In this document: positions 45,940-58,458 of the stretch, one piece after another
Position numbering within the stretch: the first letter of the stretch is position 1
Layout of the letters: the number at the start of each line of letters is the position of its first letter
From: Moringa oleifera
Lineage: Eukaryota > Streptophyta > Magnoliopsida > Brassicales > Moringaceae
Assembly: GCA_021397835.1 (NCBI GenBank)
Contig: JAJFZO010000566.1
Coordinates: 9,420,001 to 9,484,000 of the forward strand
Direction: 5' to 3'
DNA: 64,000 bases
Made by a program: the position numbers and the translations under genes
Notes under the pieces: generated by a model
What the model saw: only the letters and a program-made list of their open reading frames with translations
The model's database searches: none
What the model was told of the DNA's origin: nothing

Positions 45940-46605
45940 CAAGGTCTAAATCAAAGGGAGATGGAAGGAAGTTTTATTCTTGTGGAAAATTTGGCCATAA
46001 CAGAAGGTTTTACAAAGAATTAAAGAAGAAATTACAAGAATAATAGAACAAGGAAGGAAATGCTATAGTTGCAACAAAGTCTCTTAAAGAGGGAGATGTA
46101 CTAACAGTAACTAAATTAAAAAGCACAGAATAGTGGATTCTAGATTTTTCCTATAGCTTTCATATATATCCCTAGAATGAATGGATTAGGGAATTTAAAG
46201 AGGTAAATAATGGAAGGATGATTATCGGAGATGATCATTCTTGTGATATCAAAGGGATTGGCTCCATAGCTCTAAGCTTAATGATGGTTCAACAAAAATA
46301 CTTACGAATAGAAGGAACATTTTCTCAGTTGAAGAGAAATTTAATCTCTCTTGGTTCTCTAAATAAAAAAGGTATGTGTTTAAGATTGAACATGTTATCC
46401 TCAAAGTGATACAAGGATCACTAGTTATACTTAAGGGAGTGAAGCAAAATGGGTCGTATGCTCTGCGAGGAAAGGTAATTACTGAAGATGTTGCTGTTGT
46501 AGTTAAAAGGACTGAAAGGCTTAAGCAACTAGGGATTGCTGCGAATTATGTGAAAGGATATTGTTGTGTCTTTAACATCTTTTTGCAATTGTTTCATTTG
46601 CTTTG
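45940..46605 (+). pseudogene. Copia zinc knuckle, protease and pre-integrase (C5)
   Basis: At about 45,965-46,020 a CCHC knuckle reads FYSCGKFGHNRRFY with two of three Cys replaced by Tyr. The protease at about 46,130 reads WILDFSYSFHIYP, the catalytic D-S-G having become D-F-S, then GRMIIGDDHSCDIKGIGSIA, SQLKRNLISLGSLNKKGM. Pre-integrase follows: GVKQNGSYALRGKVI, TERLKQLGI. The element is truncated just where integrase should begin; sequence after 46,605 is not copia pol. Confidence 0.82.
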
Positions 46606-47271
46606 ATTGATGGAAAATGTACTCACTATTTTTTTACGACATGTTTATGTTTGTTTGCATATGTTTTTGCTTTCTTATTAACCAATTACATTTTCGATTT
46701 TGTTATTTTTGGTACGAAACTCAATCTAGACGCTTTATTTTTCTTTAAATTTGACTGTCATTGAATTATTTTTCTTGAAATTTATCACCATTAAATGTAG
46801 ATTTCATCATTTAGACATTATGTCCTTTCCTTATAATAATATTGCATATTAGTAGGCAAGAAATTATTTAGCTGGATTAGCATAATTCTGACATTAACTA
46901 CACGATTACCTTTTATATTTCTTCACTTATTTCCTTTAGGTGCTTTTCTCTGTTGACAACATGTAAATAATCTTCCACTATAAATAACTAAAGAATTATA
47001 AGATTGAAGAGGAATACCATAACCTAAATAATAACTAATTTTTTTCAAAGTGCTTTAGTGATAAGCATGTTAACATAATAGTTTGGTTCTAAATTAATTT
47101 GTTATGTATAGGAGTATTAGATTTAAATACTTTTTGAACTATGATTCTTCCTTTGTTAATGGTCTTACAGCACATCAATTGTTACGTGTCATACACCACA
47201 AATGACCCTTTCTTATCTTAACCTTTTCTATACTTCATAAATGTTTCTGAATGTATGTATTGGTAATAAGA
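46606..47271. other. AT-rich stretch, probably rest of the C6 LTR
   Basis: No coding remnant. It adjoins the recognised C6 LTR part (47,272-47,460) on its downstream side in the minus orientation, so it may hold the remaining LTR; the end was not located. Confidence 0.35.
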
Positions 47272-47460
47272 CATGGCTAAAAAATAAGCCATATGGATTT
47301 TTCATTAAACAACATGGAGAGTCATAATTTTTTTTATGGAAGTCAATGTCCAGCTTTGCAAATGGTCTTCAACAACATGGAAATAACCACAAAAAAACTA
47401 AGGTGGGACGTTTTGGCTTCTAGATTACAGAACTTGCTGTTTGCAGGATTTAATCCAACA
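47272..47460 (-). repeat. Copia LTR part (C6), uninterrupted by satellite
   Basis: The reverse complement starts tgttggattaaatcctgcaa and matches C2 34,732-34,908 through to the 'tagccatg' word, then continues with other sequence where C2 has satellite. Confidence 0.7.
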
Positions 47461-47559
47461 AACTTATCCCTAGTTAGCAAGTAGCCAAGTGCAAATAAAA
47501 GCCAAAACCTTCTCTTTTCTCTTAACCCATGCCAATGCTCAAAATCTTCAAGAACTTTG

Positions 47560-48990
47560 AGTGATTTTCAAGGAAGGACACACTTTGTGACTATATCTGT
47601 TGGTTGTCTTTAGTTAAGATTTTCTTGAGCTTTATGCAGTCTTGTTTCACCTTTTCTCAAAAAAAGTGATACTTAACATCAAAATACTTAATTTGTTCAT
47701 GATATACTAGGTTTTTACACAAGTAAATGGTTAATTGGCTCTTTGAAAACATTGTCAAGTCCAAGCTATACATCTTCCATCTCCTTTAATCATCAAAACA
47801 ATCATACACCTTTTTTGAACCTTTCTATTATAGTTATATACTCAGCCTTTATAGTGGAGAGAGCTATGATCTATTGAAGTTATGCATTCTAACTAATGCA
47901 GCACTTATCAAGCATGAAAACAGAGGCTAGGAGTGACCTTATTTTCTTTCTATGACCAATGAAATCAGTACCAACACATCTAGTAAATCCTTGCTGGACG
48001 AGTCCCTCTTTGGCATATATAAATCTATAAGCCTTAGTTCCATTGATATATCTTAGTAACCACTTCATTGCTTGCTAGTGTTTTTACCTAGATTGGCCAT
48101 ATATTTGCTAAAAAGGCTGATTACATAGCATAAATCAAGTTTACTGTAGATCATAGCAGACATGAGTGAACCTACTACATTTGAGTAGGGTATATAGCTC
48201 ATTTCTCTATTTTCTTCTTCTAAATTTAGGCAACTATAAGCAAACAACTTGAAGTGAGTTTTCAAGGGTTTGGTAATAGGTTTTGCTTGGTGCATGGAGA
48301 ATATTTCACCAGCTTTTATAGATAATTTTCTTAGAAGAGCTTGAGCCTCCTCTTAGTTCTATCTCTTTGAATTTCCATCCCTGAGATTCTTTTAGCTGGC
48401 CCTAGGTCCTTCATATCAAACTCCTTATTAGAATTTTCTTTACCGTGCAAATTTGGTGTTCGCTACTGCTTGTTATAAGTATGTCATCAATATAAAGTAA
48501 AACCAAGATAGCATCCTTGCAGCCAACATTCTTATGATATAAGCATGCATCATTTGAATTTTCTTAAAGCTTTGACTCAACATGAAATTATCAAACCACC
48601 TATACCACTGCTTAAGGGATTTGCTTGAGCTCATATAAATATTTTTCAAAAGGTAAACCTGGTTTCCCTTGCCTTTCGCCTCAATGGCTTCAGGTTGCTC
48701 TATGTAAATGGTTTCCAATGACTCTTCATGTGGGAATGCAGTTTTTGATAACCATCTATTCCAATTCCTAACCCTCTAAGACTATTTTAGCAAGGATCAC
48801 CCTTATAGTTTTATACTTAACAATAAAAGAGAAGATCTCAGTATAATTAATTCCTTCAATTTAAGTGCAACCTTTAGGCACTAACTTAGCTTTGAACCTC
48901 TTTAGAGCTTTTTCTATTTCTTCTTCTTTGATCTTGTAAATCCACTTGTAGGCCGCTACTTTTTGCTTCTTAGGCCTTTTTATAAGCTCG
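47560..48990 (-). pseudogene. Copia RT and RNase H (C6)
   Basis: RT reading downward: a start with ARLVAKG-like words disrupted near 48,900, then PEAIEAKGKGNQVYLLKN (48,640-48,700), SSSKSLKQWYRWFDNFMLSQ, DACLY-like words in a shifted frame, and the palm YIDD at 48,483-48,494. A deletion follows (the segment after YIDD is short), then FDMKDLGPAK-like at about 48,415. RNase H includes MSYIPYSNVVGSLMSAMIYS, LCYVISLFSKYMANL (48,065-48,230), GCVGTDFI-like near 47,970, the EAEYITI helix near 47,850 and a terminal KVKQDCIKL near 47,640. Stops and frame changes occur about every 100-200 bp. Confidence 0.8.
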
Positions 48991-49463
48991 TAACTCTTAT
49001 TCTTTTTTTGAAGAGGCAACCTCTTTCTTCATAGCATGCCACTATCCATTTTGTCTAGACATAACATATCTGAAGTTTCTTGATCCCTGATCCTCTTACA
49101 TACATTCAGCTATGTTAAGGGCATAAGTAATAAATTCTCCTCAGCCAAGCTAGTGCTCGACTCCTCGCCCAACCTTGGTGACTAACTGATTCTCTAATCC
49201 CTATCTCGAGCCAACTAATATTGATGCAGTTGATCATGCTAATCCCTACATTGTAGTTCTTACTAATCGTCATTTACAAGGGCAATTTGTTGCTGCTTTC
49301 TTTATGACCTTGGACCAGTTGATTCTAAAACTCATTTAATAAAGGCTGGAGATCCTCTCAATTCTATCTCAACCCCATTGACTTCCCTATATTCCTCCAG
49401 TCCTTCTGGATATTTATTACTAGCAACAGCACCTCCTTGTTAAGCATATGGCAGAGAAGTCTC

Positions 49464-50640
49464 TTAGAATATGAGATCTTTAATAATACAGATTTTATAT
49501 CCCTTCACTCCTTTAGGATAACCAAGGAAAACTCCTTTTACTATCCTTAGAGCAAGCTTCCTTTCTCTTTGATGTGAAAAGGTAGCATACCCAAACACCC
49601 TAAAGTGATTGAGATTGAGGGCTTTTCTAATCCATTTTTCTTGAGGTGTCTTCAAGTCTATGCCTTTGAAGGTCATTTATTTATCAATACACAACTATGG
49701 TAGTTACTTCCTTACAAAAACCCTTACTAAGGCTAGAGGTGAATAGCATATGCCTCAGCTTTTCGTGATGGTTCTATTTATCCTTTCAACAACTCCATTT
49801 GGTTGCGAAGTATTCCACACAGTCCTCTGACTCAAAATCCCAAGCTTCTTACAATAAACATCAAAAGATGAGCTGTAAAACTCTAAGCCATTATCAATTC
49901 TCAAGGCTTTATTCTTTCTTCCACTTTAGTTCTCCGTCAATACCTTCCATTCTTTAAACCTTTCAAAGCATTCATCTTTTGTTTTTAACATATGCAACCA
50001 TACCTTTCTTGAAATGTTGATGACAATAAAGAAGAAATACCTGTATCCATCATGGGTTAGGGTTGACTCTAGCACCCATAAATCCGAATGTACATAATCC
50101 ATAATTTCAGCTAAGTTATGCTCCCTAACTATAGCAAAGTTCAACCTTTATTGCTTGGCTAACTAAAACATATTGCCCATAGAAACCAAGCTATGAAACT
50201 TTATCCTTGCTTAACAGCCCCAGATTAATGAGGATTCAAAGCCCTTTCTCATTGCGATGCCTAAGCCTTTTGCATTAAGAATGTATAGGCTCTTTAATTC
50301 CTTTTAGGATCACCAAGGAACCTTTCAAGACTTTAAAAGTGCCTCCCTCTAGAGCATCCCTTATCATTCAAAGAGCCCAAGGAAATCAAGTTCCTTTTTG
50401 GTTGTGCCTCACTTCCTTTAAGATGTTGATGGTTCCATCTTTTAGCTCAAAAGCTATGGTTCTTATGCCTTTAACTTCATAGGATTGATCATTTCTTATG
50501 ATAACTCTTCCTCCATTTACCTCCTTATGGTCTTGAAACCACTCAACCTTGGCACACATGTGATAGGTGCAAGCTGAGTTAAGAATCCAAAAAATATCTC
50601 TACTTGACAAAAAACTATTAGTTTTCTCTGTCATTTTCAC
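49464..50640 (-). pseudogene. Copia protease, pre-integrase and integrase (C6)
   Basis: Protease at 50,440-50,640: FWILNSACTYHMCAKVEWFQ (D-S-G changed to N-S-A), NGGRVIIRNDQSYEVKGIRT, ELKDGTINILKEVRHNQKGT. Pre-integrase is decayed near 50,260-50,390. Integrase starts with a degraded zinc-binding region (about 50,150-50,250), then EIMDYVHSDLW with the first catalytic Asp (about 50,095), KTKDECFERFKEWKVLTEN, RIDNGLEFYSS with the second Asp (about 49,890), and VVERINRTI with the Glu (about 49,790). The C-terminal region at 49,464-49,676 reads MTFKGIDLKTPQEKWIRKAL, FRVFGYATFSHQRE and GVFLGYPKGVKGYKI. All three DDE residues remain, but stops such as TEN-stop-SGRK break it. Confidence 0.85.
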
Positions 50641-53189
50641 TCCACTTTTGCAATGAGTCAGACTTGGACATTGATGGCATGGTGAAAAAGACAACCAACT
50701 TTTGTCTTGTTCCTCTGTTTGTCAAAACAAGCTATGAAACCATATTGGATGGAAAAGCAAACTAGAAGATCTCATGGGCAAGAAAATAATGTCTCTTTTC
50801 TTCTTTTTCTTAACCAACAAGACTTCATGATGTGAGCAAATTAAAGGACTAGTTGGGATGTTGTTAAAAGCTCTACTCTTCTCTATAGAGTTCATGAATT
50901 TATCTGAAGGTATTATTAAATTGATACTTAAGGAATGCCTCAAAAGTGGTCATAGAAAGGGACATGAAAAGAATCTATTAACTCTAAAATTAGGACGATG
51001 GATACCTTCAGGATTTCGTTGCTTCTTTCCTTCTTAATTACTTTCAAATGATATCAAAGTGTTAATGATTGTATGATGATGACGTAGTTGTCCATGGCCC
51101 AAATGGATCAATTACTTCGATGTTAGAGTATGAGCACTTATCAATTGTGGTAACAGTGAAGAAGCTCTTTAATTTCTCCTCACACTTCCTAATAAAGAGG
51201 GATGCATCGGGTGGATCCTTTAAAACATAGCTCAATCTCATAAAGAACCCATAATTGATTGCCTGGGTCACTTACTTTACCCAATTCCTCGTCCTTCTCT
51301 TCATATTACGAAAAAAAGTTTATTACCAGTAACTTCTTGGTATGATTTTTCTTTGATAGTTGAATGTTCTTTGTATGAATAGAGCAACTTTCAACATTAG
51401 TAAAGATCAAGGATGGTAAGGCAAATGAAAATACCAAGCTGAGTGAATTCCACTAGGAGTTATTGCAACTTGCAGCTATGTTAAAAGGTAAGAATATCTT
51501 AATTAGTTACCTCGAAAAAATTGGGAAAGCGATGACTGTGAGGGAATGGAAGGAGTACATGGAGGATCCAGTGAAACATTTTGAAGAAGGAGAACGATAT
51601 GCCTAGAAAATGGGAGTTGATGGAGAATAAATTATGAAAATGAAACCCTCACTCACCACCAGATCTTAGGACACTTCATTAAGCATCATTTGCTTTTAGG
51701 ATCGAGAAAGAGGGAAATAAAGATATCAACAATGAAGATGATATCATTTCTTTCATGTTTTAAAGGTCACTTGGTTCAAGAACATTTTAGAAATAAATAT
51801 TTCTCATCTAAATGGGCGAGATGATCATTTGTTTAAAAAGAAAAGTATCTGTCGAGTTACATAAGAATTTTGTTTGTATGTATGTACACATCAAAATCTG
51901 CATGCAAGAATCCTATTAAAACAGACTGATATGCAAGATTTTATTGGGAAGTCTAATGCCTTGTAGTATCTTGACAAAACTCGCAATTCCTTGGACTATT
52001 CCTTTGAAGCCTTGTTAGGGGTTCCAATTTTTACTGATTTACCTCTAAAAGTGATGAAAAATTAATATTGTTTGAATAATTATCTATAATTACCGAACTG
52101 TAAAATGCAATTATAGTGAAATGTTGCAGTAATGAGTTAAATAAGGCTACAAATGAAAAACAATAATATCAGCAATTGGTATAGAGCACACATAGGATAA
52201 TGATGTTTGTTGAGGCAATGCGCAAGGAGGAGAAGCAAAAGCTAACAAGTCATAGGCGAAACAGAATTGACAATAGGTACGTCTTTTAATGTTTTGTTGG
52301 CTTAGGAATTGCATGGTTTATGCATTTAATAATAATTGGTATTTGATCACAAGGAAAGTTTATTATCATTCTTTATAATAATAAGATTGATTTTAAGTTC
52401 TATTCTTTATCCTTAATTTATTTATTGTTTGAAGTGTAATGAAAGGAGGTTTGAATAGGTAAAGAAGAAATTTTTGGATAGGACCAAAAGAATAGTTTTT
52501 TTATGCATTTGATTTGAAGTGACTTGGTATTATCTTTAAGTATTTTGATGTAGAGTACTGCCATAGGGAGAGGGAAAGGGAACATATCATAGAGCAAACT
52601 AACATAATTAATCTAAAAAAGTGGAAGACTAACATTCTAGCCCATTCAAACTATCCAGGAAAACTTGATTCTTCCTTTTTTTTTTTTTTAATGTGGGAAA
52701 ATACCTACCATGATGAAAAATAACATATTACAGTTAAATTTTATTTTATATTGTATTATTAATATGCATATTCTTATTTTTTATATATATTTAATAGATT
52801 CTTAATGCATTAAGTATTCATAGAGATGTTGAAAAGAATGATAAAAATCTAGTATCTGAATCTTCCTAGGTAAGTATTATTTTTTGTTCTTATGAAATAT
52901 TTATATTTTTTGCATGTTCTTACATATATTTCTCATCTTCAAGTCACATTTTGAACTAACCATCATTTGTTGAGATTGACAAAACGATATTTTGTGGAGT
53001 TAGTTTATTGACTTTTAACTCTTTGAATTTAGGAGCATTAGTAAACTTTTTATATGAAAATATATTTTTATTAAATGACTATTTGATATTTGAGTATTTT
53101 TTGTTATGCAAGAAAATGACATAGATAATATTTTAGTTGTGAATGAGTAAATTTGTTTTAATTGCATCGTGAGTTACAAGTTTAAAAAT
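50641..53189. other. Intergenic, no gene seen
   Basis: Open stretches at 50,722-50,943 and 51,062-51,271 (minus) and 51,481-51,600 (plus, MLKGKNILISYLEKIGKAMT) match nothing I recognise. A sequence tgatatcaaagtg at 51,049-51,061 resembles a decayed primer-binding site but no gag follows. A T-run lies at 52,677-52,690. From 52,650 the region becomes very AT-rich. Confidence 0.4.
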
Positions 53190-53985
53190 TTGGTATTTTA
53201 ATTGTAATTTTTTTAAAAAATAGTAATAATTTATTGACGATAGTTAAATGATTTTTTTAGCAGTTTTTATTCAATGATCAGTAAATAATTAATAATTTAT
53301 ATTTATTTTAGCTATAACTATTTAATGATCGGTATATAACTATTTGTAATGATTTTTGTGTTAAATGTTAATTGTCTTAAAAAATTTATAATTTGGTTTA
53401 TATTGATAATTATATTAATATTTAATAATAAAAATTTAATTGTTAATTATCGACAAGAATGAAGTCCAACTTGCTTTTAATAGCAATTGTTAATTTTTTG
53501 ATAATTGCCTCTAAATACATAGATATTTAGTGGCGATTATTAATTGCCATTAAATATATAGACATTTAGTGACAATTGGTAATTGCCATAAACAAAATAA
53601 AAGTTAATTCGCTTTTAGTGATAATTTTTATTTGCCTTAATAATTGCCATTATTAAATAACTAGATGTCTTGCAGTAATTGATAATTGTCACAAACAACA
53701 CAAATATCAATTTATTTTTAGCGGCAATATATAATTGTCATAAACAAAATGAATGTCAATATACTTTTAGTAGCATTTATCAATTGCCTTTAACAACTTC
53801 TAGTAATAATATAGATTTTTAGAAATAATTATATTATATATTTACCAACAATCATGATAATTGCCATTATAAGGTTTTCTCGACCCCAGCTACGTTGAAC
53901 AGCTACTGATAAAGACTTTAGTGACAATTATAATTGCTGCTAGAACTCAAAATAATTATCGTTTAAACTCTTTCATGTTATAGTG
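53190..53985. mobile_element. CACTA-like or MITE end with stem-loop subterminal repeats
   Basis: Between about 53,450 and 53,850 complementary words alternate many times: tttagtgacaatt or tttagtggcgatt on one hand, aattgccattaaa on the other, separated by 20-70 bp. Such alternating subterminal words are typical of CACTA and related elements in plants. The right edge ends ttcatgttatagtg, a plausible decayed form of the CACTA terminus read from the other side. No left terminus was found, so size and family are uncertain. The right edge coincides with the start of copia C7. Confidence 0.5.
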
Positions 53986-54490
53986 TGATTACTGAGGATT
54001 AGAAGCCCTTTCTCACTACAATGCCTCAGCCTTCAATGTTAAAGTTGGGTTGCACTAAGTTCTTCTTCAGCTACTATTTCTTCTATCACAACTTTGCCTT
54101 TAAGAATGTATGGACCTTTCTCTTTAATTTTTTTTTGTAATCACCAAGAAACCTTTCAAGACTTTAAAGGTACTTTCTAGAATATCACTTATCATCCAAA
54201 GAGCTTAAAGAAATCAAGTTCCTCCTTAGTTTAGGCAAATACCACATTTTCTTTAAGATCTTGATGGTTCCATCTTTTAGCTTTTATGTTGTTCCAATGC
54301 CTTTTACCTTTATAGGATTGATTATTCCCCATGATAACCATTCCTTCATTTACCTCTTTATAGTCTTGGAATTATTTAGCCTTTAGAACATATGTGATAG
54401 GTGTAAGGCAAGTGAACAATCCATTCATTTGAGACTTTAGATTTTGTCACAGCTAGCACATCACCTTTTCTTAAACTCTCTACAAAACCT
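53986..54490 (-). pseudogene. Copia protease and pre-integrase fragment (C7)
   Basis: Minus strand, same family as C2 and C6. From 54,490: a GDVLAVTKSKVSNEWIVH stretch, TYHMCSKG (protease after the lost D-S-G), NEGMVIMGNNQSYKG-like words in broken frames, KMEPSRS, then the pre-integrase LKGKVVIEEIVAEEE and the RLRHCSEKGF-like end near 54,000. Multiple stops. It is cut at 53,986 by the CACTA-like block; no integrase follows on the other side. Confidence 0.72.
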
Positions 54491-55134
54491 CTTAATATAT
54501 TTAAAATTCCCATAAAAGTATCAATTCCAATAGTATGCTTGATTTTTTATCACCTTTTTTTCTTGCTTTTGCAATTAAGATCGGTTGTGGATGGTAAGAT
54601 TTCGTGTGCCCTACTTTTCAATTTTTCTTATTTTCATGTCCTCTAAAACCAGACCAAGAATTCGATACCTATGCAAAAATTGTTGTAAATACTATTGGAC
54701 TATTTTGTGATTCTTTAAGGAAATTGGCGACAAAGATGCAAAACTTATGATTTGTCTTAGAAGCGGTGGCCATGTTGTTCCTGTCTTATTACTATTCTTG
54801 ATTGTTCCTAAAACTAAGGATAGATGTGTTGTTTTCATGCTGCCACGATTGGGAAGAACCATAGCTGACACCACAAATTCTAGCACTACAATAACTTAGC
54901 TCTTCGAACCACAAAAGGATGAAATTCAGTTTATACTAAATGTGATCCGTGACTACCTTAATGTGAAGGTATGTAATGACACCAATATGGTCCCCTATTT
55001 TGCATATTTGTGTGTATACTTGCTTTACAGTTTTGTTGGCTATGAAGCTTCTTGGCACCAGTTTTTTCACTCCCCAAACAAAAGGCGAAAAAGAGCTTAT
55101 TTTTAAGCTGTCAATTATATGGATCTTACTAGAC
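54491..55134. other. Intergenic, no gene seen
   Basis: Open stretches on both strands (54,692-54,886 minus, 54,976-55,167 plus) overlap or lack family features. Possibly the gag side of C7, but not readable as such. Confidence 0.35.
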
Positions 55135-55378
55135 ATCAACCATTGCACATGCAAGCCTAGTGATTGATTAAATTATTACATGCTCTTGAGTGACTTATCT
55201 AAATTGATCAATAACACATGCAACGTGATACTGTGGTAGTGGGACCTACAATAATCAACCATTGCACATGCAAGCCTAGTGATTGATTAAATTATTACAT
55301 GCTCTTGAGTGACCTATCTAAATTGATCAATAACACATGCAAGGTGATACTGTGGTAGGGGGACCTATAATAATCAAC
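55135..55378. repeat. 119-bp tandem duplication, two copies
   Basis: Copies at 55,135-55,253 and 55,254-55,372 differ at only about four positions in most of their length, then a few bases of a third copy follow. This is the freshest repeat in the window, far less diverged than anything around it. Confidence 0.93.
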
Positions 55379-55862
55379 CATGATTGCACGTTAGAATGGT
55401 GTCAGTGTGGGTATGGATTGGTCCAAGTCGATTCTGTGCCCATGTGCATCAGGATGAGAATGATTCGTATATAGTTATTTTTCGAAATTGGGCTTAGTCT
55501 TATGTGAGCAATGTGATGGGCTAATCTTAGAGATGGACTATTTTTAAGATTACATACTGTTTGAATTAGAACAGGCAAGAAAGCTGGGGATTTAAATGCT
55601 ACTTACTCCATGGGTCCTAAAACTATTCACCTATTTTGAATTTTCAACTTACAACTGTTTTGAAGGCTTTAAGGAGTGAGAAAATTGGCTACCATAGGTC
55701 AGGTTGGTTTCTCTTGATCTATTTTTAGATTTTAAGGATTTTTTTAGTAATTTCCTCTTGCTTAATGATTTTTTACTAATTTCTTCTTGTTTAATGATTT
55801 ATTGGTTTGAGTAGTTTTCATACATGAAAAATAAATATATGCATTCTTATTACATATTTCTT

Positions 55863-55932
55863 TTTGAATTGAAATCATGTTTCTTATAAATATTCTCTTT
55901 GAATTGAAATCATGTTTCTTATAAATATTTTA
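55863..55932. repeat. 35-bp tandem duplication
   Basis: Two copies of tttgaattgaaatcatgttt followed by cttataaatatt, essentially identical. Confidence 0.9.
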
Positions 55933-56559
55933 ATGTACTTGTAACCAATAACTGAACATGTTGTATTCATACATATTAATGTTGTGACATATAATGGATT
56001 AATGCCTCCTTTCCCTTTAAGTGTTATTTTTATTTGTTTTGAGATGTTACATCTGGACTAAGCAATATTCTTTGAGCATAATTTATTGAAATATGATATT
56101 CGATTGCCCGGTGAACACAATATCTTATGTATCATTCTAGATCCCTATAAAGATGGATGTGCTTGCTTAATAAAATAAAAATTAGAAATAAAAGGAAGTT
56201 AGAATTATGAGCTTTGTGTCATCTATATTATTATAGTTAATGGTCTTGAGGAAGCTATTAATTTGATATTGTCTATTAATGTCATTGTTGCCTTGGTTTT
56301 TAATGTTTATTTGAGAACAACATCTGTGTCTTCTGCTTAAACTATATTTGACTCTATTGTTTTAGGTTATTTTCTTACCCAGTTCATTAACAGCCTAACT
56401 ATGGTATAATGTTAAGTTTGCAGAATGTGAATAACACATTGGTTTAAGAGTAATCTACAGATAATATTTTATATTTTCTTAAAGAAAACAAAAATGGACA
56501 CCATGCATCATAATGCTGAAACTGGGAGTGCTTCTGAGGTTAAAATTGATAAAATTAAG

Positions 56560-56720
56560 TTTTATAAAAAATTTGGAAGTCTTCTGGGATTTTATCATCT
56601 CCTCGAAAGTGATGGATTGATTTTGAAGTGTTAGGATTGGTAAGTGCTACAAATGCAAGTAAGGTTTTATGAAAAATGTTAAAGTCTTCAAGGACTTCAT
56701 CATCTCTTAGAAAGTGATGG
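56560..56720. repeat. ~105-bp diverged tandem duplication
   Basis: Shared words agtcttc, ttcatcatctc or tttatcatctc, and gaaagtgatgga recur with a ~105-bp shift. Confidence 0.65.
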
Positions 56721-56780
56721 ACTAGTTATAGTCTAATGGAATGGTCAAATGATCTGTTATGCATTTACTTTTAATCAATA

Positions 56781-56852
56781 AACTTGAGTTCATCCCATTG
56801 TGTGAATCAATCTTGTAACTTGAGTCCATCCCATTGTCTGAATCAATCTTTT
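56781..56852. repeat. 36-bp tandem duplication
   Basis: Two copies of aacttgagt-catcccattg then t-tgaatcaatctt, with three or four differences. Confidence 0.9.
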
Positions 56853-57408
56853 CTTGCCTTATGATTTGATTTGATTTTCATGTAGTTTAGTTTTGTGCAT
56901 GAACATGTGATGGTTACTATTTTTATGTTAAGATTTTAAATCCAATTTTCTATCTTTAGAATGAAAACATGGGGAAGCATCTTGCCCATGAATATTTTTT
57001 TCTTGAGGTTGAGGTTGCGTACTGTGCTTACTATAACTACTATGAATCCATAATTGATTTCATTATTATGAGGTTATGACTTGTTTTCCTGGATACCAAT
57101 GTAATAGGCCAAGCATTACCACACATTAAAGAGATATTGGCAACTAAACACAATTGGGACAAGTTAAGGCTAAAGCACTAGTTGCAGGTAGCTAAAAATT
57201 CTTGAAAACTCTCAAGTCTTCTAAAAATGCTCATTCTGGATAATAAGCAATATCATTTCCTTCATTCACTCTATCATTTAAGGTTTTTCAAACTTTTTAT
57301 ATAGTTACTGAATTGTTTATATCCCCATTCTAGGTAATCCACATAAGCAAACAAGATTAAAGGTTCTACATATCCACTTTTGCACCATATTTTCTTAATT
57401 CTAATACA

Positions 57409-57429
57409 ATATATATATATATATATATG
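57409..57429. repeat. (TA)n microsatellite
   Basis: About ten TA units. Confidence 0.85.
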
Positions 57430-58458
57430 TTGCTCTCATATTTGGCAGATGGCAATAGTCTGTGTGTTGTGAGACTATAGCTTACACATCTTATTGAAGG
57501 CAATTGATTCTTTAGAGCCTTCCATGGAATCACTAAAATAATGTTACCAATTAAGCTGAAAAGGTAATGATAACAAATATAGTAATACATTTTAGAGAGT
57601 TAATACCATGCAAGAATTACCCAAAAAGGTAGTTTTATATTATCTTATGATAAGTAACACGAATGAAGATAACACTATTCAAACAAATTATAATATGAAA
57701 TATTATTTTTTTTTTACAGATATTACTGCTTACTAATCAGTAAACCTCTATCAACAAGATAAAAAGTGAATTCTTCCTTCCGTGAAATTAGAATTCGACG
57801 AGAAAAAAAATACTAATTCCATCTTCCTCAATGAGAAAAATCAACTATTTAATCTATTATATCATCACAAACACCTTTTTTAAGGTCAAACAAAATTAAT
57901 GGATAAAATCAAGGTAATAAGCTTTTTAATAAAAAAATATAAAACTATTTATATCATTTATAATATTAAAGTAAAAAATAAAACAATAAATGAAAAATTT
58001 TGAATCATTAAAAGATTTTTTTGTACCAATTTATTTACATTGATATTAATGTGTGAAAAATAAATAATGCATTATTGATTTAACAGATTATAAAACCATT
58101 TATTTATAAAAATTTATACAAATCAAATTATTATAAAATATCATATATGTTAAAAAAATTTAAAAACTAAACAATAATATTCTTTTCTTGTGATTATATC
58201 CCATCTTCTTTCTCACTAATTTCATGAAAATTGAGGCAAAATCGGTACATAACATGTGATTAATCCATATGGAAGTTATACAGTTATTTGATAAACACTG
58301 TTGTTTTCACTTTTTTTACTTTTAACAATTTCCACTGCATAGATCCTATAACATTTTCTTCGATTTTTAAACTTCAACTTTGATTTCAATTTCGTTAATT
58401 ATTATTTGGTGGATATTATTTTGAAAAAAAAAGTGTTTTGTATGGTGGGAATAAATAA

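Larger units (their letters stand above)
47272..50640 (-). mobile_element. Ty1/copia retrotransposon remnant C6
   Basis: Minus-strand element with the most complete pol here: protease, pre-integrase, integrase, RT, RNase H and 3' LTR in order. Gag and the 5' LTR are missing above 50,640. It is the same family as C2 and C2' and serves as reference for their deletions. Confidence 0.85.
55379..58458. other. AT-rich intergenic with small tandem duplications
   Basis: No gene remnant recognised. Contains a 35-bp duplication (55,863-55,932), a ~105-bp diverged duplication (56,560-56,720), a 36-bp duplication (56,781-56,852) and a (TA)n run. 57,700-58,450 is extremely AT-rich. Confidence 0.45.

Noticed and set aside
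51049..51061. Primer-binding-site-like tgatatcaaagtg
   Set aside because: No LTR end before it and no gag reading after it on the plus strand.
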